Both the position numbers and the translations under genes were made by a program. A stretch of DNA of 20,144 nt from a virus. The first letter of the stretch is position 1, and every line of letters starts with the position of its first letter. The notes beneath the pieces are model-generated. The model was not told the origin of the DNA. It ran no database searches and saw only the letters and a list, made by a program, of their open reading frames with translations. Below, piece by piece: positions 1 through 9,104 of the stretch. The stretch covers positions 1 through 20,144 of the IMG/VR virus record IMGVR_UViG_3300012928_002780, one strand, 5' to 3'.

Positions 1-3000
1 ACCTGAACCAACAATATCAGTTTCAAATGATCTTAAAGCTATAGCTCTAAAATTCTTTAATCTAGGTGGTTTTGCTTGATTTTTTGATATCATTACAACT
101 TTAATCATAAATCCTCTGAATTGTGCAGTATTCTCAACTGTATACTTATGTTCACTGAATGCATTACGAGTTGTGTTTGAATTTACCACTTTATCAGGAG
201 AACCATTTACATTAAATGGTATGTATGTTTGATTAGAATCATCACCATCACCTCTAAACAGTTTGTAAAATACTTTAAAGTCAGCATCCCCTTCTTTGTG
301 TCCATCAAATTGAACAAATAATGAATTAGAGATAAATTCCAAATTTATTTGTTTTGTTTCATAAATTGCTGTATTTGGATCTGATCCTGAAACTTTAGGT
401 CTATTGTCTGTCTCATAATTACTTACTTTACTATCAACTAAATTACTAATCGCAATAATATTTAAATTATCTAAATCAATTTGAGGACTTACATCTTCCT
501 TAGTTGTCGTTAATGACAACTCAAGAGCAAAAGATTTTTGGCTGCCAAGAAGTGCAACTTCATTGACTTTTGAAGCAATAATTCTTGGAGTATCCAAATA
601 ATTAAGTTTATTTAAAGATATAGTTTCATATCCCTGATCAGTAAATGATCCCTCATTTCCACTCAAACTAGTTCCAGACGTTGTTTTAATTCTACCAGTA
701 ACACTTGTTCCTGTAGGAGTTAAACTTGTGATTCTAGGATCAATCGCCTCAAATGGAACGTTTTGTGAAACATGAACCGCAGCTCCACCACCAGATTTTG
801 TAGTGTTAAATGCCACTTCATTTGATACTCTAATAAAATAACTATCAAATGTTTTTTCTCTAGGGTCAATATCATGATCTTTATTGATTTTTAATAAAGA
901 TACACCATTAAATTCATATTTAAAGACTAATGCATTAGCATCATGATTTGATTTTAAACTGGAATCAATTCCTCTCTTAGTGTCATCAATTGTAATTATA
1001 TCGTTAGTGATTGACTCGTATGCAATTATTTCTTTATCAATTAACAAATATCCAGTGTTTGCAGTTCCAACCGCAGTTCCTTCAAATGTATTAAAGTTTG
1101 CTCCAGCTCCAGTTGCTAAAGTGATAGTTGTATCTCCATCGACTATATTTTGTGTCAAAGTAGTTGGAATTCCATCTGGATGGAAGTTGGATACTCTAAC
1201 TTTATTTGTATTTGAGTGCATACCATGATTTTTATGGTCAAATTTTAAAGTATAACCATCACTCACAGTATCTGAAGATATTCCTGATATAACTCCGTTA
1301 CCTATTGTGTTTTGTGTTCCATTAGTAGCAAAATGAATTATATCTTTAGTGCTATCAAAATGGTTTTTAGCATTATCAATAACTATTAAATCTACACCAC
1401 TAGTTGAATCAACAACAAATTGAACTCCAGATCCAGTATTACCAATTTGATTTGCAATTAACAAGTCACCAACACTAAATCCTGTTCCTCCGCTTTGAAC
1501 GTTTACACTACCATCTGGTATTTGATCGCCACTAGAGTTAACAGTTATATTAGCAGTTGCACCACTACCAGAACCTGTTAGTGCAGAAATTTGCACATTC
1601 GGGAATAATCCAGCTGTTAATCCAACACCACTTTGACCTAAAGAATTTCTAACAACTTTTAATTTGGATGTACCAGTTGTTATTGGGCCTGCAATTTTTA
1701 ATATTCTGGCAGTATTGACTATGGGAGATCCAGAAGAACTATCTGTTTGTCGTAATTCTTCTCCAGTAACAAGAGCAGGATTAAAAGTTTGTGCAGAATT
1801 AAGAGTTATATTAAGTTTTTTAGAATATCCTATCACAGGATTTTCCTTTAATATTTTTACTGGTTGCAACTCATTATTATAAAGAAGTATGCTCGATGCA
1901 CTATTGGTTACAAATTTAGCCTTATTGAGTTTAAATTTAAGATCTTCAAATTGACTAGGATCCCATGTAGAACTATTTTGAGATTTGAATAGTGATCCAA
2001 GGTATGGTTGTCTGTTACTTACAGAGTTTGTGAGTAAATCGATTTCACCCATTCTAGTAATATAAGTATTATACTTTTCGGTTGGTGCAATTAATACAAT
2101 ACAATATTCATATCCACTTTGTAGATAAACAGGTGTTTTAAATTTAAATGTAGTTGCTGCACTACCATCAGTTGATAAATTAACTTCAGATGGATCTATC
2201 TGTGTTTCACCAAAAGGTAAGATAGTTGTAGTTGGAGTTCCATCTCTCATAGTCCTTAACTGAACAGTCACTGGAACATTATCATCCTTTGTTCTGAAGT
2301 ATAACTCACCACTAGTGATAAAAATACCATCTTGATACTTATCTCTTTCAACTAAGAATGATTGAGCTAGAGGGTCATACCATCCAGTATCAGTAATATT
2401 GGTTCTTGTTTCTTCCTCTTCTCTTATCTGTTGAAATAATCTACTTATTGGTTGATCGTCACCAATTTGTTTTTTCTCAACACTAGGCATTTTTATACCA
2501 ATTGATTGCTCTTGAGTGTTACTTAAAAATCCACTTGCTTGATATTCTACCTCTGTAGCACTCTCACCTGGATCAAGTTGACTTGCATTAGTAGAACTTG
2601 TAGTTAATCTTATGGTATTATTTCCAGTTGTAAATTTAGGATTACTTGTTATTTTTGGATCTGGAATATGTAATGAAAATATTAAATCTCCTTTTTCATC
2701 ACTTATTAAAGATAGATCTCCTACTGTTGCTTCTGCGTCACCATCTTTATTAACTAACTTCATATCCTTTCTTACCCATCCAAGATGATCTGGAGTGGTG
2801 TGCATTGCCAAACCACCAGTATCCACGTTTAATATTGAACTTGTACTAGAATAAACGGCAGGAAGAGGAGTATTTGTATATGGTTCTGTTGTGTAAGTTG
2901 TTGTTGCGTCATTGTAAGGGCCAATTTTATGGTTAGATGATGCAACTCTAAATAATATGCTCGCAGTAGCAGAACCAGCTGGATTTGAACTTTCAACAAT

Positions 3001-6000
3001 ATCATTCGCTGCAAATGTACCTCTATTCATTGTAATTGGAAGAAGTTTTGGGACAGCATATTGAGTTAAATCTGTATTCTCCATGAATACATAATATCTT
3101 GTATTTGGTTTTAATCTTTTACCATATACTTCTATATTTCTTGATCTAATATTGTATAGAACTTCAATACCTACTACTTTTGTTCCTAAATCAATAACCT
3201 CATTATTAGCTGATAGTTCTAAACCAAATGTTTTTTCAATACCAGTTTCTTCAAAAGTTTGTTCAATCGTATTTAATAGTTGTTGAGTATTTGTTGTTAT
3301 GTCTCTAGATCCTTGATCACCATTAAGATTTTCTGTATTTGTCTCAGATGAAAGCACTTGGGTATTAATTACCTCTTCACCAACTAAAGTTGCATTTTCC
3401 CTACCATTCCAAGTTTGTTCATGAGAATTCCAAAAACTTGATGCCATACCACCATTTTCACGATCTTCAACACCTAATAAATTTGCAGCAAAATCAAATA
3501 CACCATCTATTTGAAAATGATCTGGAGTTCCTAAAGGAACTTCTTCAATCCAAAAATCGGAAGATGGGGTCAATTCTATTGAACCAGCATAAAGTGCAAT
3601 GTGAAATGGATTTAAATTTTCAACTGTTGTTGCTAAAGGTTGAGATAAGAACTCGACTTCTGTAAAATCTAAAGTTACAGCATGACCTTTTTTAGATATG
3701 TTTGCATCAGCAAAATCTTCAACCCATCTATAATCAGATGTAATTGGATTTGCTTGTGTACTAACTGTCTCATACATCAATGCAACGTTTCTTTCGGTTG
3801 ATCTTGGTCTACATTCACTTCTCTCCATGTCAATATCAAATTTAGATTCACCAGTTAAATTATGTGAATTATGGTTTCTAAAATTATCTACAAAAAATCC
3901 AGACTTGAATTTATCTAAACCTGTATTTGGATCTTTGATTGATAAATTTTTTGTATCTGTTTCTAGTAAAGAAAGTGTTGTATAGTTTTCTAAATTTTTA
4001 ATTCTATGCTCTAAACCACCAATATCTCTCATAGTATATCTCTTATGAGGTATTTTTTTAACTAAAACTTCAGAACTAGCATTTCTAATATAAGGTGGAA
4101 GTGATAAAGAAGCAACAGGAAAAGCCTCTTCATTTGGTAAAGGTAATCTAGGAATTCTTGATGGTTCACCTTGTTTAACTGTAAATACACCATCTTTTGT
4201 TAAATATAATCTATCCATTCTACCTTGATAGTAAGAATAGTCTACTACAATACTCTTATTTGAAACCACTGACTCAGAATTTGATCCTGAAAAACTTCTA
4301 GATGCAAATGTAAAAGGCGATTGGGTTGCAGAATCAGGATTATATGGATTAACTCTTGGTCTAAAATCTAAAAAGTCAGAGGCCCAACTATCAAATACAA
4401 AAGGTATGTCTTTTGTATAGTTAAATCCATTATAACTGTTTACAGTTTCAATATTTCCTGTAGATTCAATATTTTCAATATAATCAAAAATAATTCTTAA
4501 CTTTTTGGTTGGTTTTTCAACATCAGGTTTTCTAATTATTCTAGAATAATCTGCGTACTCTACTCTTTGACCAGAATCTAGCACATAATTGTTTAAAATA
4601 TTTCTACTACCAGTCACCAATCCACTTATCTTAGCAAAGATCCCAGAGGACTTCAGAGAGATATTTTCTCCAATTTCAAACCTATTTTCGTTTTCATAAA
4701 CAAAACTCAACTGAGTCGCTTGTATGCCCACTACACGAGCAACTGCACCTGATCTTCCACCAATAAATTGCTCTCCTATTGTTACATTATCAGTAAATAC
4801 ATCAGTAGCATCACTTACTGAAATTGATGGAAGAATAGGATCATCTTTACTATCAGATTCAAAAATACCTAAAACACGGCTAACATCTGGAAAATTTAAT
4901 GATATTTCCTCATCTTGAACTCTTGTTCCATATACATCGCTTGTTGTCAAACCATCATTAAAAGTTTTATCTGTAGAACCAGATCCATCTAGAGCCGATC
5001 TATCAATAAGTAAACTACTGCATCTAAAATGATTTTTTTCTTTAGATGATAATGTACTTCTTTTTACTGATGCTGTTAAAACTGCATCTCCAGTTTCTTG
5101 AGATATACCTCTTATAGTAACTGTTTTAAGGTTTGTAGAGACAGTTACCATAGATTCTGTAAGTTTTTCAACTTTTCCATTATCACCTGCTGCAGAAGTA
5201 TCTATTTCTAGAACATAATTAGAAATTGTAAATGGTTCAAAAAATAAATTATCATTCTCACCAGATATATCATTTATATCAAATACTGCAGTATTATTAA
5301 CAAAGTTAGTTTTTGTTATTTGTTTTCTTGTAATATATGAACTATCTAAAACATTAATTGATGAAATATATCTATCTGATAATTTAACTCTAAATCCAGG
5401 ATCATCACTAGTTTTTATTGATGGGAAAACAAGAGAAAGATCATTGGGAGTTGAAGCAAAAACTTCACCGTTACAAATACCAGGAACAGTTGTAATAGGG
5501 CCAACAATTATACTTGTTCCTGCAGCACCAACAGAATCAACTCTGTTAAAAGCAGGTGAAGTATTCACTGATGTTATATAACTTACTACATCATTTGGTT
5601 TTACAACGCTTCTAAAATCTCTGATTGCACCACAAGTTATTGTTGATAATCCAGTTACTGGATCAGGTATAACAATATTGAACTCAGCTGCAGTTTTGAA
5701 TAGTTGTTTTGTTTGATTTAAAACTGTTTCAGCTGCAAATATTGTATCACCAGTTCCGATACCCTCAGAACTATGAACTACTTTAATATCTTCAAAACTA
5801 TTATCTGTTATTTCTTTTATACTATTTCCTGATTCTATACCATTAATAATTATTGGTTCATTTATTTGAAATTCTCCTGTAAGATCACGGAGAGTCATAA
5901 TGCCACTATTTGTAACGTTTGATACCAAGTATCCCACAGATCCACTAAATTTTCCTTTAATATGAGATCCTGCAGAAAAAGTAGTACCGCTAGGAATATT

Positions 6001-7428
6001 TCTAACTAAAGTTAGTTTTGTGAATAATTGTAAATCATAAAATTTTAACTCAAAACTAGAAATAGAACCTAAACCAACTTTTTGATTATAATCATATGCT
6101 CTCAAATCACCTATAACTGTTGAATTAATATCCGATTCCCTTTGATCTTTCAATCTTCTGTTTAGTAATTTAAGACTACTATTATTTCCAAATCCTATTA
6201 CTGGAGATCCAACTATGTTTGTAACCTCCATTGAGTTTCCAATTCTTATCGGAACACTTTGATTTTCTACTAATTTAGTGGTTCTTGGTTTTAAAATATC
6301 AATAGATGATGTTGATCTTTTTTCAACTTCATACCCTCTTACATATGCTTTTCCTGAAGAAACTTGTAAACTAATTACATCATCTGAAGGTGTATTTCCA
6401 TTCTGAGTTTCTTGTGTATCAAAATATATTCCCCTATTACCCAATCTATCATTAAGTGATTCTCTTACATCTATTGAAAATGGTTTTATGTAATAATCAC
6501 CAGATTCGTCATAAGTTCTTCTTGCTAACTCTTGAGCAAAAATATTATACTCTGTCCTAGTGACCATTTCTCGGACAATACCATTTTCTACTCTAAGTAA
6601 TTCAACAAAATCTACATCATTTTTATCCGTTAAAAGTTTTTTATGTAAAGATGTTGATAATTTAAATCTGTCAGCACCAGGTGCAGCTTCGTTTGCAAAT
6701 CCCTTTGCATTATCGTATAAATCCGAATTAACTGAGGATGGAGATACATTTTCCTCTTTTATTAAAAATCCTACTCTATAACTAGGAGAATTACTATATT
6801 GGTCTAATATTACAGTAGATGCTGCAGTTTTTACAAAGAAACCACGAATAAAGTATACACCCTCATTTACAGAAAATGAAGAAGCAGTAGATGTTGATCC
6901 AGTTATAATTGTTCTAGCAAATTGACTGTTCGCTGAAACACTTGCGTTTAAGTAATTAAAACTTGATAGAGTTATTAAATTCTCACCATCTAGAAAAACT
7001 TTAGATACTCCATCTGACCCAGATTTTGAATACTTTACATATAAAGTATCAAACCCATCAATTGACTCCGAAGCAGTGATTCTATTTACAACAGTTGCTT
7101 GAACACCAGATATTTCTCCTACAATTTCAATTTTATTATCGGCTAAAATTTTTGTATATGCGTTAACAGGAATATTTAAAAAATTAGGATCTATTTTTAC
7201 AGCAAAATACCTATCGTCATAAATTGTCCCACCAGGAATTATCATTGACCCTTCTTTAAAGAAGTGTCTTCCAAATTTTTCAACTTGATTTTGAAGAATC
7301 GATTGTAATGTTGTCAGCTCTCTAGCTTGAACTGGAAATCCTGGTTTAAAAAGAACTTTTTGATAGTTCTTACTTTCATTAAAATCGTCAAAATATGGCG
7401 AAACGTTTAGATTAGTATTTTGTGGCAT
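1..7428 (-). CDS. Giant DUF4815-type virion structural protein, C-terminus cut by window edge
   Basis: An open frame runs from an ATG at 7428 to the left edge without a stop (2476 codons; last codons read IVGSG). The N-terminus (MPQNTNLNVSPYFDDF, then FKPGFPVQARELTTLQSILQ near residues 25-45) is what I recall for DUF4815 phage proteins. Other family-like marks are a predicted coiled-coil stretch LEHRIKNLENYTTLSLLE (about residue 1138), DPLAQSFLVERDKY (about 1680), a glycine-rich GGTGF stretch (about 1945-1995) and a LLIDKEIIAYE...RG module (about 2090-2180). The final visible residues (PPRLKNFRAIALRSF) resemble the usual family end, so little may be missing; that is inference. The start lies 4 nt after the gp8 stop, with no strong Shine-Dalgarno, so it is probably translated from the gp8 mRNA. 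It occupies the position of T4 genes 9/10, suggesting a peripheral baseplate or fibre-attachment role. Its exact function is unknown. Confidence 0.8.
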   Translation of the reverse strand, partial: MPQNTNLNVSPYFDDFNESKNYQKVLFKPGFPVQARELTTLQSILQNQVEKFGRHFFKEGSMIIPGGTIYDDRYFAVKIDPNFLNIPVNAYTKILADNKIEIVGEISGVQATVVNRITASESIDGFDTLYVKYSKSGSDGVSKVFLDGENLITLSSFNYLNASVSANSQFARTIITGSTSTASSFSVNEGVYFIRGFFVKTAASTVILDQYSNSPSYRVGFLIKEENVSPSSVNSDLYDNAKGFANEAAPGADRFKLSTSLHKKLLTDKNDVDFVELLRVENGIVREMVTRTEYNIFAQELARRTYDESGDYYIKPFSIDVRESLNDRLGNRGIYFDTQETQNGNTPSDDVISLQVSSGKAYVRGYEVEKRSTSSIDILKPRTTKLVENQSVPIRIGNSMEVTNIVGSPVIGFGNNSSLKLLNRRLKDQRESDINSTVIGDLRAYDYNQKVGLGSISSFELKFYDLQLFTKLTLVRNIPSGTTFSAGSHIKGKFSGSVGYLVSNVTNSGIMTLRDLTGEFQINEPIIINGIESGNSIKEITDNSFEDIKVVHSSEGIGTGDTIFAAETVLNQTKQLFKTAAEFNIVIPDPVTGLSTITCGAIRDFRSVVKPNDVVSYITSVNTSPAFNRVDSVGAAGTSIIVGPITTVPGICNGEVFASTPNDLSLVFPSIKTSDDPGFRVKLSDRYISSINVLDSSYITRKQITKTNFVNNTAVFDINDISGENDNLFFEPFTISNYVLEIDTSAAGDNGKVEKLTESMVTVSTNLKTVTIRGISQETGDAVLTASVKRSTLSSKEKNHFRCSSLLIDRSALDGSGSTDKTFNDGLTTSDVYGTRVQDEEISLNFPDVSRVLGIFESDSKDDPILPSISVSDATDVFTDNVTIGEQFIGGRSGAVARVVGIQATQLSFVYENENRFEIGENISLKSSGIFAKISGLVTGSRNILNNYVLDSGQRVEYADYSRIIRKPDVEKPTKKLRIIFDYIENIESTGNIETVNSYNGFNYTKDIPFVFDSWASDFLDFRPRVNPYNPDSATQSPFTFASRSFSGSNSESVVSNKSIVVDYSYYQGRMDRLYLTKDGVFTVKQGEPSRIPRLPLPNEEAFPVASLSLPPYIRNASSEVLVKKIPHKRYTMRDIGGLEHRIKNLENYTTLSLLETDTKNLSIKDPNTGLDKFKSGFFVDNFRNHNSHNLTGESKFDIDMERSECRPRSTERNVALMYETVSTQANPITSDYRWVEDFADANISKKGHAVTLDFTEVEFLSQPLATTVENLNPFHIALYAGSIELTPSSDFWIEEVPLGTPDHFQIDGVFDFAANLLGVEDRENGGMASSFWNSHEQTWNGRENATLVGEEVINTQVLSSETNTENLNGDQGSRDITTNTQQLLNTIEQTFEETGIEKTFGLELSANNEVIDLGTKVVGIEVLYNIRSRNIEVYGKRLKPNTRYYVFMENTDLTQYAVPKLLPITMNRGTFAANDIVESSNPAGSATASILFRVASSNHKIGPYNDATTTYTTEPYTNTPLPAVYSSTSSILNVDTGGLAMHTTPDHLGWVRKDMKLVNKDGDAEATVGDLSLISDEKGDLIFSLHIPDPKITSNPKFTTGNNTIRLTTSSTNASQLDPGESATEVEYQASGFLSNTQEQSIGIKMPSVEKKQIGDDQPISRLFQQIREEEETRTNITDTGWYDPLAQSFLVERDKYQDGIFITSGELYFRTKDDNVPVTVQLRTMRDGTPTTTILPFGETQIDPSEVNLSTDGSAATTFKFKTPVYLQSGYEYCIVLIAPTEKYNTYITRMGEIDLLTNSVSNRQPYLGSLFKSQNSSTWDPSQFEDLKFKLNKAKFVTNSASSILLYNNELQPVKILKENPVIGYSKKLNITLNSAQTFNPALVTGEELRQTDSSSGSPIVNTARILKIAGPITTGTSKLKVVRNSLGQSGVGLTAGLFPNVQISALTGSGSGATANITVNSSGDQIPDGSVNVQSGGTGFSVGDLLIANQIGNTGSGVQFVVDSTSGVDLIVIDNAKNHFDSTKDIIHFATNGTQNTIGNGVISGISSDTVSDGYTLKFDHKNHGMHSNTNKVRVSNFHPDGIPTTLTQNIVDGDTTITLATGAGANFNTFEGTAVGTANTGYLLIDKEIIAYESITNDIITIDDTKRGIDSSLKSNHDANALVFKYEFNGVSLLKINKDHDIDPREKTFDSYFIRVSNEVAFNTTKSGGGAAVHVSQNVPFEAIDPRITSLTPTGTSVTGRIKTTSGTSLSGNEGSFTDQGYETISLNKLNYLDTPRIIASKVNEVALLGSQKSFALELSLTTTKEDVSPQIDLDNLNIIAISNLVDSKVSNYETDNRPKVSGSDPNTAIYETKQINLEFISNSLFVQFDGHKEGDADFKVFYKLFRGDGDDSNQTYIPFNVNGSPDKVVNSNTTRNAFSEHKYTVENTAQFRGFMIKVVMISKNQAKPPRLKNFRAIALRSFETDIVGSG
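890..1160 (-). repeat. LLxIDxEI...RG module in the DUF4815 protein
   Basis: Encodes TGYLLIDKEIIAYESI, then DDTKRGIDSSLKSNHDAN. It is the same module as in the gp7-like protein, and is preceded by an NHGMHSNTNKVRVSNF element that recalls the HxF modules. Confidence 0.58.
1445..1600 (-). repeat. Glycine-rich repeat in the DUF4815 protein
   Basis: Encodes GSGSGATANITV, then VNVQSGGTGFSVGDLLI. It closely resembles the GSGA + GGSGY + GDxL layout of region D in the gp7-like protein. Confidence 0.62.
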
Positions 7429-7432
7429 TTGT

Positions 7433-9055
7433 TTAGAACTCTATTACTATTTTTACTTCTTCTTTTTGTGAAGTTGTTCTCTCTATCGGTGCTCTATTAT
7501 CAATATAGATGATATCACCAGAGTATTTTTTAACATCTGCTGGTGCTTTTCCAGAAACAAATGTTGAACTTAAAGAAATACTTCTGCCACCAATATCTAT
7601 TGATGAACCATTAAATCCTGTATCAATCACCAATTTATCATTATTATTAGCAGTATTTGTACTACCAATGATAACTGGGCCATTCTCATTTTCTCCACTA
7701 AAATCTAATTTCTTGAAAGAATATGTTGAACTAGTAGAATAACCAACTGGTTGGTAATATTTTAATATCCCAGTATCTGGATCCCAAGATGCAACGTGAC
7801 CAACAGCAGTAGATCCAAGACCTACACTTGATAATGTTTGTGTTATTTGAACATTAGATGCAAATTTAAATTGTGATGTAGTTAAACCTGATGTTGATTC
7901 TGGTTTTAGTTTCAAAGCACTCAAATTTGATGCAGTCGTACTATTTAGAAGGTCAGTCCCATTTAACTGGAGAGGATTTTTTACTAATCCTACACGAGAG
8001 AAATCATTACCAATAACATAATCAGGAGCATGATCCACATTATTATCGTACTTAGAATATAACATTACTCTAAATGCACCTAGTTCACGATATACATCAA
8101 AACCATGACCACCTTTTGGAGGTATTATAACTTCAAATTCACCTCCAGTTCCTGGCGATAGTGTTTGATCTCCAAATGTTTCGTTTGTAAATTTAACTGC
8201 TGCTTGAGTATAACCAGAACCTCCATCTGCAACTGAAATGCCAGTCACAACACCATCATTAAATTCAATTGTAGCTAATCCACCAGTTCCATCACCAACA
8301 ATGGGGACGTTTCCTATAGATCCACCCTGTTGAATATTACCGTCAGCATCTGTAAAATTATGACCAGATCCACCATCTTTTATAATTATGGTTTCAATTT
8401 TACCATCTACTGCAGCATTTTTTATATTTTGAGTGGTTATATCACCCCATTCTTTTGGTAATGGTATATATGTACTTGTGACAAATTTAACAATATCAGA
8501 AGGTGCAATAGTATAAAGATACTTCCACAAATAACCATCTGAACCATTTCCAGCTATATCTGGAGCTGTATTTGTATGAATTGGTTCAAACTGAGATCCT
8601 TGTCCTCTTGGATTTGTAGGATCTGTTCCATTATTAATACACAAATATACTTTAAACTCTGAAGTAACCACATAATAACTCGCACCATACAAAGTGGTTG
8701 ATTTACTTTGAGGTGTTAAATTTGTTGCTGAATAGTTACTCCTAAACATCTCATAAACTGTTCCCGATTGCCAATCTATTCTAGGAACCACTCTCCTAAC
8801 ATCATTGGAGGTTACTTTTTTTAAGAACAACATACTATCATAGTAAAAACTTTCTTGAGAAAAATTATCTATGGGATTTGGAACAGGAGTTCCCCAATCA
8901 GTTGTTCCATAATTACTCACACCAATATATGTTGGGTTTGGATGACCTAAAAAGGTATAATAATTGTTATTTCCAGTTGTACCAATACCTACAAAACTAT
9001 CTACAAAAGTTTCTGCATTTAAAATTCGATATTGGTCAGTGATTATTGCGGGCAT
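7433..9055 (-). CDS. gp8: Baseplate wedge protein gp8 (T4-like), expanded
   Basis: 540 aa, against 334 in T4 gp8 (from memory). Wedge component that in T4 joins gp7/gp10 before gp6. The best evidence is collinear motifs matching T4 gp8: VVPRIDW (about residue 92), GSDGYLWKYLYTI (about 172-184), YIPLPKEWG (about 196), FSRVGLVKNPL (about 350-362) and the C-terminal GDIIYIDNRAPIE (about 510-522) followed by EEVKIVIEF, where T4 has GEMIYMENRPPI and EEINILFTF. The extra length is in two places: a glycine-rich repeat insert (about 215-315, with GGSGH and GGSGYTQ) and a Ser/Thr/Asn-rich stretch (about 365-505). The N-terminus MPAIITDQYRILNAETFVD is typical of marine T4-like versions. The ATG at 9055 is the natural start, just below a late promoter; the preceding TAA of the gp7-like gene is 49 bp away. 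No membrane segment or signal peptide is evident. Confidence 0.93.
   Translation of the reverse strand: MPAIITDQYRILNAETFVDSFVGIGTTGNNNYYTFLGHPNPTYIGVSNYGTTDWGTPVPNPIDNFSQESFYYDSMLFLKKVTSNDVRRVVPRIDWQSGTVYEMFRSNYSATNLTPQSKSTTLYGASYYVVTSEFKVYLCINNGTDPTNPRGQGSQFEPIHTNTAPDIAGNGSDGYLWKYLYTIAPSDIVKFVTSTYIPLPKEWGDITTQNIKNAAVDGKIETIIIKDGGSGHNFTDADGNIQQGGSIGNVPIVGDGTGGLATIEFNDGVVTGISVADGGSGYTQAAVKFTNETFGDQTLSPGTGGEFEVIIPPKGGHGFDVYRELGAFRVMLYSKYDNNVDHAPDYVIGNDFSRVGLVKNPLQLNGTDLLNSTTASNLSALKLKPESTSGLTTSQFKFASNVQITQTLSSVGLGSTAVGHVASWDPDTGILKYYQPVGYSTSSTYSFKKLDFSGENENGPVIIGSTNTANNNDKLVIDTGFNGSSIDIGGRSISLSSTFVSGKAPADVKKYSGDIIYIDNRAPIERTTSQKEEVKIVIEF
8110..8413 (-). repeat. Glycine-rich repeat insert inside gp8
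   Basis: Residues about 215-315 of gp8 carry two to three imperfect units of the form I-x-I-x-x-G-G-S-G-[HY] followed by a G-rich turn and a short strand (IIIKDGGSGHNF, ISVADGGSGYTQ, IIPPKGGHGFDV). The unit interrupts the stretch that in T4 gp8 runs between the YIVVPWP and FRQISIITNPL motifs. Similar units are in both giant neighbours. A protein-level repeat; I see no long identical DNA repeat. Confidence 0.7.
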
Positions 9056-9075
9056 TGATACTTACATTTTTTGAT

Positions 9076-9083
9076 TATTTATA
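9076..9083 (-). promoter_or_regulatory. T4-type late promoter (TATAAATA) upstream of gp8
   Basis: The minus strand reads TATAAATA exactly, the T4-family late promoter element read by the gp55 sigma-like factor with the sliding clamp. It lies in the only non-coding gap longer than 4 bp in the window, 20 bp before the gp8 ATG. Transcription would start near 9070, leaving a leader of about 15 nt. No -35-like element is needed for this class. It would drive gp8 and the DUF4815 gene independently of the very long gene upstream. Confidence 0.72.
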
Positions 9084-9104
9084 CCTGTTATTTGTATCTT
9101 ACTT

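Noticed and set aside
7429-7432. A separate promoter for the DUF4815 gene at the gp8 junction
   Set aside because: The gap is 4 bp and the end of gp8 shows no TATAAATA; co-transcription with gp8 is simpler.
9062-9067. ATG-TAA minimal start-stop frame 6 nt before the gp8 start
   Set aside because: Expected by chance in AT-rich leader DNA; it would lie within the first few bases of a late transcript, with no ribosome site.
9057-9098. GATAC...GTATC inverted repeat flanking the late promoter
   Set aside because: Arms of only 5 bp with a loop of about 32 nt, and no T-run after it; too weak for a terminator or a regulatory hairpin.
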